A DNA stretch of 64,000 bases, from NCBI GenBank assembly GCA_001899285.1, contig MKWA01000003.1, positions 44,549-108,548 of the forward strand. Direction: 5' to 3'. The notes under the pieces were generated by a model, which was not told where the DNA came from, did no database searches, and was given only the letters and a program-made list of their open reading frames with translations. Shown here in pieces: positions 16,645 to 27,665 of this stretch (positions are counted from its first letter, which is position 1; each line of letters begins with the position of its first letter). Made by a program: the position numbers and the translations under genes. The stretch comes from Rhizobiales bacterium 64-17. GTDB lineage: Bacteria; Pseudomonadota; Alphaproteobacteria; Rhizobiales; Xanthobacteraceae.

Positions 16645-17142
16645 ATGTTGCGCGTCAAGCACGTCATCCTGATCCTGTCGCTGCTCTCGCTCGGGCCGGC
16701 GTTGTCCGCCTGCGCCGATTTCGATCCGGACAAGCTCGACATCTTCGGCATCAACGAGAAGAAGAAGCTGCCGGGCGAACGCCGCCCAGTGTTTCCCGAA
16801 GGCGTGCCGGGCGTGACGCAGGGCGTGCCGCCCGATCTGGTCAAGGGCTATCAGCCGCCGGCTGAACCGGAGCCGCAAGCCGCGCCGGTGGTGGCGGAAA
16901 AGCCGAAGCCGAGACCGCGCCGTGTGACCCGCACGCCGAAGCGCGCGCCCGCGCAGGTGACGGTGCAGCCGACGCAGCCGCAACAGCAGCAAGGCGGAAC
17001 GACACCGTGGCCGGATGCCCCAGCCGCGCCGCGTCAGGCGCAGCAACCGGCGCCGTGGCCATCCTCCGCGCCGGCGCAGCAGAGCCAGCAGCCGGCCACG
17101 CAATGGCCGGCGCCGCCGCCATCCGGCACCTTCACGCGCTGA
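16645..17142 (+). CDS. Small Pro/Gln-rich lipoprotein in the BamB position
   Basis: A 165-residue predicted lipoprotein. Residues 1-22 are a signal peptide with lipobox L-S-A-C, giving Cys23 as the lipidated N-terminus. The next ~30 residues ([20 protein letters not shown]) recall the segment just after the lipid Cys of alphaproteobacterial BamB. The rest is low-complexity Pro/Ala/Gln/Trp sequence with no beta-propeller repeats. It lies 40 bp after the YfgM gene and 55 bp before der, exactly where BamB is expected. It may be a shortened BamB remnant or an unrelated stalk lipoprotein; function unknown. Confidence 0.75.
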   Translation: MLRVKHVILILSLLSLGPALSACADFDPDKLDIFGINEKKKLPGERRPVFPEGVPGVTQGVPPDLVKGYQPPAEPEPQAAPVVAEKPKPRPRRVTRTPKRAPAQVTVQPTQPQQQQGGTTPWPDAPAAPRQAQQPAPWPSSAPAQQSQQPATQWPAPPPSGTFTR

Positions 17143-17197
17143 TCCGTCGCGGGGCATTCGCCCGCTGCGGACTGTCGCACGTCGCGGGCTTTCCTTC

Positions 17198-18616
17198 ATG
17201 AGCTTCACCGTCGCCATTGTCGGCCGCCCCAATGTCGGCAAGTCGACCCTGTTCAACCGGCTGGTTGGCCGCAGGCTGGCGCTGGTCGACGACCAGCCGG
17301 GCGTCACGCGCGACCGCCGCGCCGGCGCGGCGAAGCTTGGCGATCTGACGTTCACGGTGATCGACACGGCGGGTCTCGAAGAGGCGGCGCCGGACAGTCT
17401 CTCCGGCCGCATGCGCGCGCAGACCGAGGAAGCGATCCGGCAAGCCGACGCGGTGTTCTTCGTCATCGACGGGCGCGTCGGTCCGACGCCGGTCGATCGC
17501 GCATTTGCCGAGGTGGTGCGGCGCGCCGGCAAGCCGGCCATCGTCGTCGCCAACAAGAGCGAAGGCACGGCCGGCGAAGCCGGGCGCCTCGAAGCCTACG
17601 CGCTCGGCCTCGGCGATCCGCTGGCGATTTCCGCCGAACATGCCGAGGGCATGATCGATCTGCGTGATGCTCTGGTGGATGCGTTGCCGGAGCAGGTGCA
17701 GGCGCAGCGCGACGCGCGCCGCCGCAAGCGCGAGGCCGAGGAAGAAGCGGCGGCCTTCGCGACCGCGGACGACGCGGACGATGCGATCGATCCGTCGAAG
17801 CCGATCCGCGTCGCGGTGATCGGCCGGCCCAATGCCGGTAAATCGACGCTGATCAATCGCCTGCTCGGGCAGGATCGCCTGCTGACCGGGCCGGAAGCCG
17901 GTATCACGCGGGATTCCATTTCCGTCGAGGTCGAATGGAACGGTCGTCCGTTCCTGATCCACGACACCGCGGGTCTGCGCCGCCGCGCGCGCGTCGACAA
18001 CAAGCTGGAGAAGCTGTCCGCCGCCGATGCGCTCAATGCGGTGCGTTTCGCCGAGGTCGTCGTCGTGTTGATCGACGCCGAGCGCGGCATCGAGGAGCAG
18101 GATCAGCGGATCGCCGACCTTGCCGAGCGCGAGGGCCGCGCGGTGGTACTCGCCGTCGGCAAGTGGGACTTGATGGCGAAGAAGCCCGGCGCGATCGGCA
18201 AGCTGCGCGAGGAGACCGAACGCAAGCTGACGCAGTTGCGTGGCGCGCCGTTCGTCGCCGTGTCCGGTCTGACCGGCGAGGGGATCGACCGGCTGATGCA
18301 GGCGGTCGTCGACGCCTTCACCATCTGGAACAAGCGCATTTCGACCAGCGCGCTCAACCGCTGGCTCACGGAAACGATCAGCGCACATCCGCCGCCGGCG
18401 GTGTCCGGCCGCCGCATCAAGCTCAATTACGTGACGCAGCCCAAGAGTCGCCCGCCGACCTTCGCGCTGTTCTGCACGCGCTCGGATGCGGTGCCGGAGG
18501 CGTACAAGCGCTATCTGGTGAACAGCCTGCGGCAGTCGTTCGATCTGCCGGGCACGCCGATCCGTTTGTCGCTGCGCGAGAAGGCCAACCCGTTCGAGCC
18601 GAAGAAGCGGCGGTAA
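17198..18616 (+). CDS. der: GTPase Der (EngA), ribosome assembly
   Basis: Der is the tandem GTPase needed for 50S subunit maturation. Two G domains are plain: GRPNVGKST at residues 9-17 with DTAGLEE, and [16 protein letters not shown] near residue 208 with [11 protein letters not shown]; the KH-like domain with [18 protein letters not shown] closes the protein at 472 residues. An acidic/basic linker ([13 protein letters not shown] and the DDADDA stretch) separates the G domains and is somewhat long. The ATG at 17198 begins [12 protein letters not shown]; the longer open frame from 17015 lies in the lipoprotein gene. A TC microsatellite begins three bases after its stop. Confidence 0.97.
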   Translation: MSFTVAIVGRPNVGKSTLFNRLVGRRLALVDDQPGVTRDRRAGAAKLGDLTFTVIDTAGLEEAAPDSLSGRMRAQTEEAIRQADAVFFVIDGRVGPTPVDRAFAEVVRRAGKPAIVVANKSEGTAGEAGRLEAYALGLGDPLAISAEHAEGMIDLRDALVDALPEQVQAQRDARRRKREAEEEAAAFATADDADDAIDPSKPIRVAVIGRPNAGKSTLINRLLGQDRLLTGPEAGITRDSISVEVEWNGRPFLIHDTAGLRRRARVDNKLEKLSAADALNAVRFAEVVVVLIDAERGIEEQDQRIADLAEREGRAVVLAVGKWDLMAKKPGAIGKLREETERKLTQLRGAPFVAVSGLTGEGIDRLMQAVVDAFTIWNKRISTSALNRWLTETISAHPPPAVSGRRIKLNYVTQPKSRPPTFALFCTRSDAVPEAYKRYLVNSLRQSFDLPGTPIRLSLREKANPFEPKKRR

Positions 18617-18617
18617 C

Positions 18618-18654
<37 letters not shown>

Positions 18655-18813
18655 CCTCATGGTGAGGAGCGCGCCGAAGCGCGTCGCGCGACGGCGGCTG
18701 TCTCGAACCATGGGCGCATGATGACTGTGGCCGCCGCTTCCTTCGAGACGCATCGCCATAGCGCGTCGAAGACGCGCGTAAACGCGCTGATGGCGATGCT
18801 CCTCAGGATGAGG
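18655..18813. repeat. Palindromic intergenic element A
   Basis: A 159-bp element bounded by CCTCATGGTGAGGAGC (18655-18670) and GCTCCTCAGGATGAGG (18798-18813), imperfect inverted ends with two mismatches in 16. Inside, at 18757-18793, is a three-arm core: GCGCGTC-GAA-GACGCGC, with a third arm CGCGC (18783-18787) that can pair instead with 18774-18778. Elements of this look are common between genes in Nitrobacteraceae genomes, in my memory. Open frames read across it are spurious. No transposase is present. Confidence 0.75.
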
Positions 18814-18840
18814 CGGAGTGAGAGTTGGACTCCGCTCCAT

Positions 18841-18971
18841 CCACGTCATGCCCGCACATAGCCCGTCGAAGACGGGCGTGAACGCCCTGATGTCGCGGAC
18901 ATCCACGTCCTGCTTTCTTCTTGGCAGAGCCAAAGATGTGAATGGCCGCAACACGTGCGGCCATGACGTGG
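18841..18971. repeat. Palindromic intergenic element B
   Basis: A 131-bp element bounded by CCACGTCATGCCCGCAC (18841-18857) and GTGCGGCCATGACGTGG (18955-18971), inverted ends with one mismatch in 17. It carries a second copy of the three-arm core at 18857-18893, exactly 100 bp after the copy in element A, with GCCCGTC-GAA-GACGGGC and third arm CGCCC. The gap from der to the SDR gene (18617-18996) holds this, element A and the TC tract; I see no gene in it. Confidence 0.72.
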
Positions 18972-18996
18972 CGAGAGTGTGGTGAGACGGGCCGTC

Positions 18997-19737
18997 TTAC
19001 GCCGGCGGCTGGAAGGCGAGCACCTTGCGCGACGGATAGTCGTACAGCACGCCGTTCTCCTTGAACGACGGCAGGCACAGCGGCACCAGAGCCTTGGCGA
19101 TGTCGGCTGGAGGCGTCAGGTCGTCCGGATCAACGCCGGGGAACGCGACCGCCATCATATGCGTGCGGGTGCGGCCGGGATTGAACAGATTGGCGCGGAC
19201 ATTCGTCGTCGCCACCTCGGCCGCGTAGGTGCGCACCAGCATGTCGAGCGCCGCCTTCGACGCCGAATAGGCGCTGAAATACGCCATCACCTTGGTCGCG
19301 AGGCCCGACGAGATGAACACCGCGCGGCCGGCGTCCGACGCTTTGAGCAGCGGATCGAAGGCGCGCAGGAAATGCCAGTTGGCGGTGAGGTTCACCGCGA
19401 ACGTGTCGTTCCACGATTTCGGTTCGATGTGATCGACCGGCGAGCCGGTGCCGAGCACGCCGGCATTGCCGACCAGCACGTCGAGCTTGCCGTAACGCTC
19501 GTGGATCGCGAGCGCGAGCCGCAGGATGCCGTCGGTGTCCTTGACGTCGAGCGGCACCAGGGTCGTGGTCGAGCCGGCGGCAACGATGCGGTCGTCCAGT
19601 TCCTCCAGCGCGCCGGCGGTACGCGACACCGCGATGATGTGCGCGCCCTGTTCGGCGAGCGCCAGCGCGACCGCCGCGCCAATGCCGCGCGAGGCGCCGG
19701 TGACGAGCGCGATGCGCCCCGACAAAGGTTTCGACAT
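18997..19737 (-). CDS. SDR family NAD(P)-dependent oxidoreductase
   Basis: A 246-residue classical short-chain dehydrogenase. TGASRGIG at residues 14-21 binds the cofactor, VGNAG near 88 stabilises the core, and FISSGLA with YSASKAA (Tyr and Lys of the catalytic triad) lies near 142-160. The C-terminal TRTHMMAVAFPGVDPDDL block resembles SDRs linked to purF in Rhizobiales. The substrate is unknown. It begins nine bases after the purF stop and so is the last gene of the purF transcript. Beyond its stop lie the palindromic elements. Confidence 0.9.
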   Translation of the reverse strand: MSKPLSGRIALVTGASRGIGAAVALALAEQGAHIIAVSRTAGALEELDDRIVAAGSTTTLVPLDVKDTDGILRLALAIHERYGKLDVLVGNAGVLGTGSPVDHIEPKSWNDTFAVNLTANWHFLRAFDPLLKASDAGRAVFISSGLATKVMAYFSAYSASKAALDMLVRTYAAEVATTNVRANLFNPGRTRTHMMAVAFPGVDPDDLTPPADIAKALVPLCLPSFKENGVLYDYPSRKVLAFQPPA

Positions 19738-19746
19738 GCTCGCGTT

Positions 19747-21216
<1,470 letters not shown>

Positions 21217-21237
21217 CGGTCCTCGCAGTGGGAGCCG

Positions 21238-21837
21238 CTATTGCGCGCGGGTTCCCGTGGTGGTGGCCGGCGCGCCGCTCTCGGATTTCTGGCCAGGCGC
21301 GTCGGACTCCTGGTCTTCCGGTTTGGGCTTCTTCAGCCGCTTTAAGATGGTGGTCTCGGGGTCTTCCGGCAACATGCCGATCAGCCAGTTTCCGGTGCCC
21401 TGGAGCACGACTTTCGACTTGGCGGACTGCACCCAGTCCGGCTGGCGGTTATCAGGAACCAGCCAGGCGAAGAACAGGAAGGCGATGACGACGATGATCA
21501 GGCCGCGGGCCAACCCGAACAGGAAGCCGAGGGTGCGGTCGAGCGCGCCAACGCGGCTGTCGAGGATCATGTCGGAAATGCGCACGGTGACGATGGTCAC
21601 CAGCAGCAGCGTGCCGAGGAACACGCCGGCGACGGTAACGACCTTCGCGATGATGTCGTTGTTGATGTATTGCTGGACGACCGGCGTGAGCTTGTTGAAG
21701 GCATAGAGCGTCGTCACCGCGGCGATGCCCCAGGCGGCGATCGACAGCACTTCGCGCATGAAGCCACGGATCATGGCGAGCAGGCCGGACACCAGCATGA
21801 CGATGAGCAGGATGACGTCGAGCAGCGTGAACGGCAT
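21238..21837 (-). CDS. cvpA: CvpA family protein
   Basis: A 199-residue inner-membrane protein of the CvpA (colicin V production) family, with four hydrophobic segments in residues 5-125 and the conserved SGLLAMIRGFMREVLSIAAWG block near residue 17. The C-terminal ~45 residues are cytosolic, charged and Pro/Lys rich. CvpA supports envelope stress tolerance in other bacteria; its activity is unknown. It precedes purF, the classic cvpA-purF pair. The 263 bp between radA and cvpA carry no gene I can support and no clear promoter. Confidence 0.88.
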   Translation of the reverse strand: MPFTLLDVILLIVMLVSGLLAMIRGFMREVLSIAAWGIAAVTTLYAFNKLTPVVQQYINNDIIAKVVTVAGVFLGTLLLVTIVTVRISDMILDSRVGALDRTLGFLFGLARGLIIVVIAFLFFAWLVPDNRQPDWVQSAKSKVVLQGTGNWLIGMLPEDPETTILKRLKKPKPEDQESDAPGQKSESGAPATTTGTRAQ

Positions 21838-22100
21838 GGCGGTCTTTTAGCCCGGCGAATGGACGGTGAGGGGGCGCGCGCGACCGGCACGATGGCGAAT
21901 CCATCGCGCCCGGAACCGTCCGGCAATCGCCCCGTTCACTTGATAAGTCATTGATCGTTCGCGGATATTTCGTACCTTCCGCCGCCTGACGGGTGCCTGT
22001 GGAGGCATCCGCAAGGGCCGGCGTGGCCTGTGTATAGCGGGGTGTTGCGGCCTCGTCACCCCGCCCGGATTGCAGACCTGTGGGCTGTTGCGGGGAAGTA

Positions 22101-23510
22101 TCAGGCCCGTTTGGCCGGGCGCGGGGAGGCGGCGGGGCGCGGGGTGCCGCGCGCAGCGATGTCGGCGACCATGGTGGTGAGATGGCCGATGCCGGTGACG
22201 GCGAGGCCGGCGTCGCCGCTCTCGCGGCCGGTCTCGGGCGCGACCGCGCGCTTGAAGCCGAGCTTGCCGGCTTCCTTCAGTCGGGCGCCGCTCTGCGCCA
22301 CCGGGCGCACCGCGCCGGACAGCGAAATCTCGCCGAAATAGACGGCATCGGCCGGCAGCGCCGCGCCGGCGAGCGAGGACACCAGCGCCGCCGCGGCGGC
22401 AAGGTCGGCGGCCGGCTCGTTGATGCGCAGCCCTCCGGCGACATTGAGATAGACGTCGTAGCCGCCGAGCTTCACGCCGCAATGCGCTTCGAGCACCGCG
22501 AGCACCATGGCGAGGCGGCTGCCCTCCCAGCCGACCACGGCGCGGCGCGGGGTGCCGAGCGAGGTCGGCGCGACGAGGGCTTGAATCTCGACCAGCACCG
22601 GGCGGGTGCCTTCGATGCCGGCGAACACGGCGGTGCCGGGCGAGCCGAGATCGCGCTCGGACAGGAACAGTTCGGACGGGTTCGAGACTTCGCGCAACCC
22701 GAGCCCGGTCATCTCGAACACGCCGATCTCGTCGGTTGGGCCGAAGCGGTTTTTCACCGCGCGCAGGATGCGGAACTGCTGCGAGCCTTCGCCCTCGAAC
22801 GACATCACCGCATCGACCATGTGCTCGACCACGCGCGGACCGGCGATCTGCCCATCCTTGGTGACATGGCCGACCAGCATCAGCGCCGCGCCGGATTTCT
22901 TGGCGTAGCGAATGAGCGCCTGCGCCGAGCCGCGCACCTGCGTCACCGTGCCGGGCGCGCTGTCGACAGCGTTGCTCCACATGGTCTGGATGGAATCGAT
23001 CACGATCAGCCGCGGCGTCTTGCCCTCGGCGATGGTGGCGATGATGTCCTCGACCGCGGTTTCCGACGCGAGTTCGACCGGCGCCTGCGAGAGGCCGAGC
23101 CGCTCGGCGCGCAACCGCACCTGCGCGACCGCTTCCTCGCCGGAAATGTAGACGGTGCGGTGGCCGGCGCGGGCGAGCGCGGCGGCGGCCTGAATGAGCA
23201 GCGTTGATTTGCCGATGCCGGGGTCGCCCGCCATCAGCAGCACCGAGCCGGGGACGAAGCCGCCGCCGGTGACGCGATCGAGTTCGGCGATACCGGAGGG
23301 GAGACGTGGCGCGTCGAGCGTCTCGCCGGTGAGCGGTTCAAGCTCGAAGCGGCGGCCTTTGCGCGCGGCGCGTGCGCCGCCGGGAACGGGCGCGGTCGCG
23401 CCTTCCTCGACCAGCGTATTCCATTCGCCGCAACTCTCGCAGCGGCCCTGCCAGCGGCCATAGGCGGCGCCGCAGTTCTGGCAGACGAAGCTCGATGCGT
23501 TTTTCGCCAT
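22101..23510 (-). CDS. radA: DNA repair protein RadA
   Basis: RadA is a RecA-like DnaB-type branch-migration helicase used in recombination. The order of parts is: an N-terminal zinc finger CQNC-x12-CESC (residues ~10-28), Walker A GDPGIGKSTL near 90, the RadA-specific KNRFGPTDEIG motif near 248, and a Lon-protease-like C-terminal domain. 469 residues is normal; the last residues (RPAASPRPAKRA) are a basic tail. It follows alr after six bases and is part of the dnaB-alr-radA run. Confidence 0.96.
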   Translation of the reverse strand: MAKNASSFVCQNCGAAYGRWQGRCESCGEWNTLVEEGATAPVPGGARAARKGRRFELEPLTGETLDAPRLPSGIAELDRVTGGGFVPGSVLLMAGDPGIGKSTLLIQAAAALARAGHRTVYISGEEAVAQVRLRAERLGLSQAPVELASETAVEDIIATIAEGKTPRLIVIDSIQTMWSNAVDSAPGTVTQVRGSAQALIRYAKKSGAALMLVGHVTKDGQIAGPRVVEHMVDAVMSFEGEGSQQFRILRAVKNRFGPTDEIGVFEMTGLGLREVSNPSELFLSERDLGSPGTAVFAGIEGTRPVLVEIQALVAPTSLGTPRRAVVGWEGSRLAMVLAVLEAHCGVKLGGYDVYLNVAGGLRINEPAADLAAAAALVSSLAGAALPADAVYFGEISLSGAVRPVAQSGARLKEAGKLGFKRAVAPETGRESGDAGLAVTGIGHLTTMVADIAARGTPRPAASPRPAKRA

Positions 23511-23516
23511 GATCCG

Positions 23517-24695
23517 TCAGCCGCCGCGGTAGACGCGATGATAGCGCTTGCCGAGATTGGTCAGCACCTCATAGCCGATGCTGCGCGCGGCGGCGCCAAC
23601 GTCATCAATACCGATCTCGTCGCCGATCAGGGTCGCGAGGTCGCCGCGCTTGGCGGTGCCGGGCGGCAATTCGCTGACGTCGATCGCCATCAGATCCATC
23701 GAGATGCGGCCAGCGAGTGGGCACAGTTTGCCGCCGACCACGGCCTGCGTGCCGGTCGCGCGATCCGCGGCACCGGCCGCGCGCGGAAAACCGTCGCCAT
23801 AGCCGAGCGAGACGATGGCGATGCGCGCGCTGCGGGGTGCGCTCCACGCCGCGCCGTAGCCGACGCTGTCGCCCTTCGCCACGTCGCGCACTTGCAGGAT
23901 GCGCCCGCGCAGGTCGATCGCCGCGCGCATCGGATTGGTGCGGCCCGGCGTCGGATTGCCGCCATAGAGCGCGTAGCCGGGACGCACCAGATCGCAATGC
24001 GCCGGCGCGCCGAGGAAGATGCCGGACGAGTTCGCGATCGAGGCGGGGATGCCGCGATAGAGCAGACGGATTTCGCGGAAGAGTTTGATCTGCCGCTCGT
24101 TGAGCGCGTGCTCCGGCGTGTCGGCGCAGGCAAAGTGGCTCATCAGCAGCGCGATGCCGTGATGCTCGGCGCGGATGCGTGGCGCCATCGCCGCAGCTTC
24201 GGTGACGGTGAGGCCGAGCCGGTTCATGCCGGTGTCGACATGCAGGGCGAATTGCCCGCGCCAGCCGCTCTGCGCGACGAAGGCGTCCCACTCGGCGAGT
24301 TCGACCAGGCTGCCGATGCAGGGCGAGATGTTCAGGTCGGCGAATGTCGGCCCGGTGCCGGGGAGAAGCCCGCCGAGCACATAGATCGTTGCCTGCGGCG
24401 CGACCGCGCGGAGCCGCCGTGCTTCGCCCAGATCAGCCACGAAGAAGGTCTTGCATCCGGCCTTGGCGAGCGCCGTGCCGACCGCTTCGAGGCCGCAGCC
24501 ATAGGCGTCGGCCTTCACCACCGCCGCGCATTCCGCCGGCGTCGCGCGCCGTGCCAGCGCCTTCCAGTTGGCGGTGATGGCATCGAGATCGATGGTGAGG
24601 ATCGCCCCGGATTCCGTCTCGCGCGCATCGGGCGCGGAAGCGGTCTCGGGCAGCGGTTCGGCGGCAGGATTCGCGGGTATTGCGGCGACGGACAT
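23517..24695 (-). CDS. alr: Alanine racemase
   Basis: Alr makes D-alanine for peptidoglycan. The PLP lysine is in AVVKADAYGCG near residue 65, HVDTGMNRLGL near 152 carries the PLP-contact Arg, and the second catalytic Tyr is in GDSVGYGAAW near 283. The N-terminal ~28 residues are an Ala/Pro-rich extension before the enzyme proper (ILTIDLDAITANW). 392 residues is slightly longer than usual for this reason. It lies 59 bp after dnaB and six before radA. I see no second racemase or catabolic dadA nearby, so this is probably the biosynthetic enzyme. Confidence 0.95.
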   Translation of the reverse strand: MSVAAIPANPAAEPLPETASAPDARETESGAILTIDLDAITANWKALARRATPAECAAVVKADAYGCGLEAVGTALAKAGCKTFFVADLGEARRLRAVAPQATIYVLGGLLPGTGPTFADLNISPCIGSLVELAEWDAFVAQSGWRGQFALHVDTGMNRLGLTVTEAAAMAPRIRAEHHGIALLMSHFACADTPEHALNERQIKLFREIRLLYRGIPASIANSSGIFLGAPAHCDLVRPGYALYGGNPTPGRTNPMRAAIDLRGRILQVRDVAKGDSVGYGAAWSAPRSARIAIVSLGYGDGFPRAAGAADRATGTQAVVGGKLCPLAGRISMDLMAIDVSELPPGTAKRGDLATLIGDEIGIDDVGAAARSIGYEVLTNLGKRYHRVYRGG

Positions 24696-24754
24696 GAGGT
24701 CGTCTTACCCCGGTGTTCCCGGTTCGTCCACTGCGCGCCTTTGCGCAGCCCGCT

Positions 24755-26263
24755 TTACCCCATCGGCTGGGGCAGGCGGTTGGTACTGGCGAGGTTGCTG
24801 AACCGGGTGATCGCGCCCTCGAAGTGCAGATCGACGGTGCCGGTCGGACCGTGGCGCTGCTTGCCGATGATGACTTCGGCCTTGGCGTGCGCCTCGTCCA
24901 TGGCGATCTGCCACTTGGTGTGTTCTTCGGAGCCGGGACGCGGCTCCTTGTTTTGCAGATAGTATTCCTCGCGATAGACGAACAGCACCACGTCGGCGTC
25001 CTGTTCGATCGATCCGGATTCACGCAGGTCCGACAGTTGCGGGCGTTTGTCGTCGCGGTTTTCCACCTGACGCGAGAGCTGCGACAGCGCGATCACGGGG
25101 ACCGCCAATTCCTTGGCCAGCGCCTTGAGCTTGGTGGTGATCTCGGTGATTTCCTGCACGCGGTTTTCCGAGCTGCGGCGCGACGAGCCGGACAGCAACT
25201 GGATATAGTCGATCACCAGCAGGTCGAGGCCGCGCTGGCGCTTGAGGCGGCGCGCGCGCGCGGCGAGCTGCGCGATGGAGAGGCCGCCGGTTTCGTCCAC
25301 ATAAAGCGGCAGGCCCTGCAACTCGATCGAGTGATCCTTCAGCGTCTCGAATTCCGCCTCGGTGATGCCGCCGCGGCGGATCTGGCTCGAGGGGATGCCG
25401 GTCTGCTCGGCGATGATACGGGTGGCAAGCTGTTCCGCCGACATTTCCAGCGAGAAGAAGCCGACCACGCCGCCGTTGACGGTGGTGGTGTGGCCATCGG
25501 CCTGCACCTCGCCCTGCCATGCCTTGGCGACGTTGTAGGCGATGTTGGTGGCGAGCGAGGTCTTGCCCATGCCGGGACGTCCGGCGAGCACGATCAGGTC
25601 GGACGCCTGCAGACCGCCCATCATCTTGTCGAGATCGTCGAGGCCGGTGGCGAGGCCGGACAGCCGGCCGTCGCGTTGGTAAGCCTTCGCCGCCATGTCG
25701 ACGGCGGTGGTGAGCGCCTGCGCGAACCGCTGGAAGCCGCCGTCGTAACGGCCGGATTCCGCGAGTTCGTAAAGCCGGCGCTCCGCTTCCTCGATCTGCG
25801 TGCGCGGCGCGAAATCGACCGGCGCATCGTAAGCGGTGTTGACCATTTCCTCGCCGACCAGGATCAGCGAGCGGCGCACCGCGAGGTCGTAGATGGTGCG
25901 GCCATAGTCCTCGGCATTGATGATGGTGGTCGCTTCGGCCGCCAGCCGGGCGAGGTATTGCGCGACGGTGATGCCGCCGATGTCGATATTGCCGTCGAGG
26001 AAGGTCTTGAGCGTCACCGGCGTTGCGATCTTGCCGGCGCGGATCAGGCTCGACATCAGTTCATAGGTCTTCTGGTGCAGCGGCTCGAAGAAATGCCGCT
26101 GCTCCAGAAAGTCGGAGACCCGGTAGAACGCCTCGTTGTTGACGAGGATCGCGCCCAAAAGCTGCTGTTCCGCCTCGATATTATGCGGGGCGGAGCGATA
26201 GGCGGGGGTGGAGGGCGCGAGCGGCTCCACCTGCTTGCGGGCGGTCGAATCGAAGGGCGGCAT
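24755..26263 (-). CDS. dnaB: Replicative DNA helicase DnaB
   Basis: DnaB is the hexameric helicase that unwinds DNA at the replication fork. Residues ~20-125 form the N-terminal collar domain (PHNIEAEQQLLGAILVNNEAF). The RecA-like motor begins near 200, with Walker A GRPGMGKTS near 233, LDLLVIDYIQLLSGSSRR as Walker B, and LSQLSRQVENRDDKRPQLSDLRESG as the H3/H4 block with the arginine finger region. 502 residues is normal and there is no intein. In many relatives dnaB directly follows rplI; here cfa and a cytochrome gene lie between. Confidence 0.98.
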   Translation of the reverse strand: MPPFDSTARKQVEPLAPSTPAYRSAPHNIEAEQQLLGAILVNNEAFYRVSDFLEQRHFFEPLHQKTYELMSSLIRAGKIATPVTLKTFLDGNIDIGGITVAQYLARLAAEATTIINAEDYGRTIYDLAVRRSLILVGEEMVNTAYDAPVDFAPRTQIEEAERRLYELAESGRYDGGFQRFAQALTTAVDMAAKAYQRDGRLSGLATGLDDLDKMMGGLQASDLIVLAGRPGMGKTSLATNIAYNVAKAWQGEVQADGHTTTVNGGVVGFFSLEMSAEQLATRIIAEQTGIPSSQIRRGGITEAEFETLKDHSIELQGLPLYVDETGGLSIAQLAARARRLKRQRGLDLLVIDYIQLLSGSSRRSSENRVQEITEITTKLKALAKELAVPVIALSQLSRQVENRDDKRPQLSDLRESGSIEQDADVVLFVYREEYYLQNKEPRPGSEEHTKWQIAMDEAHAKAEVIIGKQRHGPTGTVDLHFEGAITRFSNLASTNRLPQPMG

Positions 26264-26402
26264 GGGGCTCAGTCTATGACGGCAAAGAGTGGCGCAAATA
26301 CCGACACAAGCCGATAGGGCGCAACGTCCCTCGCACGCTTTCCACGCTACTCACTGATGCGACGATTACCGCACGGCAACCGCAGTTTCGGCTTGACGTC
26401 CG

Positions 26403-27665
26403 CTATTCGCCCGCGAGCCGGATCGGCGGAACACGCTCGCCCTCGAACCTGCGCAGCCGCGCTTCCTCCTGCGCGATGTAGTCGCGCGTGATCGGAACCA
26501 CGTCCTGCCGCTTGGTGAGCTGGATCTGCATCACCATCATGTTCTGCTCTCGAAACGCCATTTCCGACGCCGCGAGATAAAACTCCCACATGCGGACGAA
26601 ACGTTCGTCATAAATGCGGGTGATCTCCTCGCGGTGGGCGAGGAACCGGGTGCGCCAGGCTTTGAGCGTTTCCGCATAGTGGAGCCGCAGGAACTCGATG
26701 TCGGTCACGAGGAGGCCCGAGCGTTCGATCGCCGGCAGCACCTCGGATGGCGCGGGAATATAGCCGCCGGGGAAGATGTATTTGGCAACCCACGGGTTGG
26801 TGTAGCCGGGGCCTTCGGAGCGGCTGATGAAATGCAGCACCATCGCCCCGTCGTCCTTGAGCAGCGCCGCGCATTTCTCGAAAAACTGGTTGTAGAACCG
26901 CGCGCCGACATGCTCGAACATGCCGACCGAGACGATCCGGTCGAACGCCGGCGCCACGTCGCGGTAGTCGATCAGCCTGAACTGCGCCTTGCCGGAAAGG
27001 CCGGATTCCGCGGCCCGTGCATTGGCGATGCGGTGCTGTTCCTCGGACAAGGTGACGCCGGTCACGGCGACGTCGGCCATCTCGGCGAGATAGAGGCCGA
27101 GACCGCCCCAGCCACAGCCGATGTCGAGCACGGTCTGCCCGGAGGCGAGGCGGAGCTTCGCCGCCAGATGCCGCTTCTTGGCGAGTTGTGCGTCGTCGAG
27201 CGACTGGCCGGGATATTCGAAATAGGCGCAGCTATATTGCCGGTCGGCGTCCAGGAACAATGAATAGAGCCGCCCGTCGAGATCGTAATGATGCGCGACG
27301 TTGCGGCGCGATTGCCGGCGCCGGTTGAATTGCTGGATCGGGCGGGCGAGCAGGCGCAGCGCCCACAGCGGCCGCACCCAGGTGGGGATCACCGTCGCGT
27401 TTTGCCGCATGCCGATCGAGAGCAGATCGGCGATCGAGCCGCGCTCCATGACCAGCGTGCCGTCCATATAGGCTTCGCCGAGCTTGAGTTCTGGGTCGAA
27501 CACGCAGGCCCACTGCGCGCGCACCGAGGTAAAGCGGATGGCAATCGGCTCACCGCTGCCGTCCCCGCAGGTGAAGCCATGCCCTGAGGCGGTGGTGACG
27601 CGGACCGTCCCGGTCCGGAAGTAGAAACTCAGCAGCCGCTGAAACAGCCGGTTCATGTTCGCCAT
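26403..27665 (-). CDS. cfa: Cyclopropane-fatty-acyl-phospholipid synthase
   Basis: The enzyme adds a methylene from S-adenosylmethionine across the cis double bond of membrane phospholipid acyl chains. About 420 residues: an N-terminal CFAS domain (to ~120), then the methyltransferase with VLDIGCGWGGLGLYLAE near 182. Residues that bind bicarbonate and act in E. coli CFAS have clear equivalents: Cys in QYSCAYFEYPG, Glu in VGMFEHVG, His in VLHFISRS, Tyr in LHYAETLKAW. ATGs at 27665 and 27656 are both reasonable. It stands alone on the minus strand, divergent from the cytochrome gene. A second, shorter family member lies at 48834. Confidence 0.93.
   Translation of the reverse strand: MANMNRLFQRLLSFYFRTGTVRVTTASGHGFTCGDGSGEPIAIRFTSVRAQWACVFDPELKLGEAYMDGTLVMERGSIADLLSIGMRQNATVIPTWVRPLWALRLLARPIQQFNRRRQSRRNVAHHYDLDGRLYSLFLDADRQYSCAYFEYPGQSLDDAQLAKKRHLAAKLRLASGQTVLDIGCGWGGLGLYLAEMADVAVTGVTLSEEQHRIANARAAESGLSGKAQFRLIDYRDVAPAFDRIVSVGMFEHVGARFYNQFFEKCAALLKDDGAMVLHFISRSEGPGYTNPWVAKYIFPGGYIPAPSEVLPAIERSGLLVTDIEFLRLHYAETLKAWRTRFLAHREEITRIYDERFVRMWEFYLAASEMAFREQNMMVMQIQLTKRQDVVPITRDYIAQEEARLRRFEGERVPPIRLAGE

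Noticed and set aside
14211..16844. An 877-codon open frame on the minus strand
   Set aside because: It is antisense to nnrU, panB, the YfgM gene and the lipoprotein gene, and its translation has no recognisable family; a shadow of GC-rich codon use.
21847..21951. A 34-codon frame in the cvpA leader (minus strand)
   Set aside because: No ribosome binding site and no sequence pattern beyond Arg/Gly-rich chance reading; not enough to call a leader peptide.
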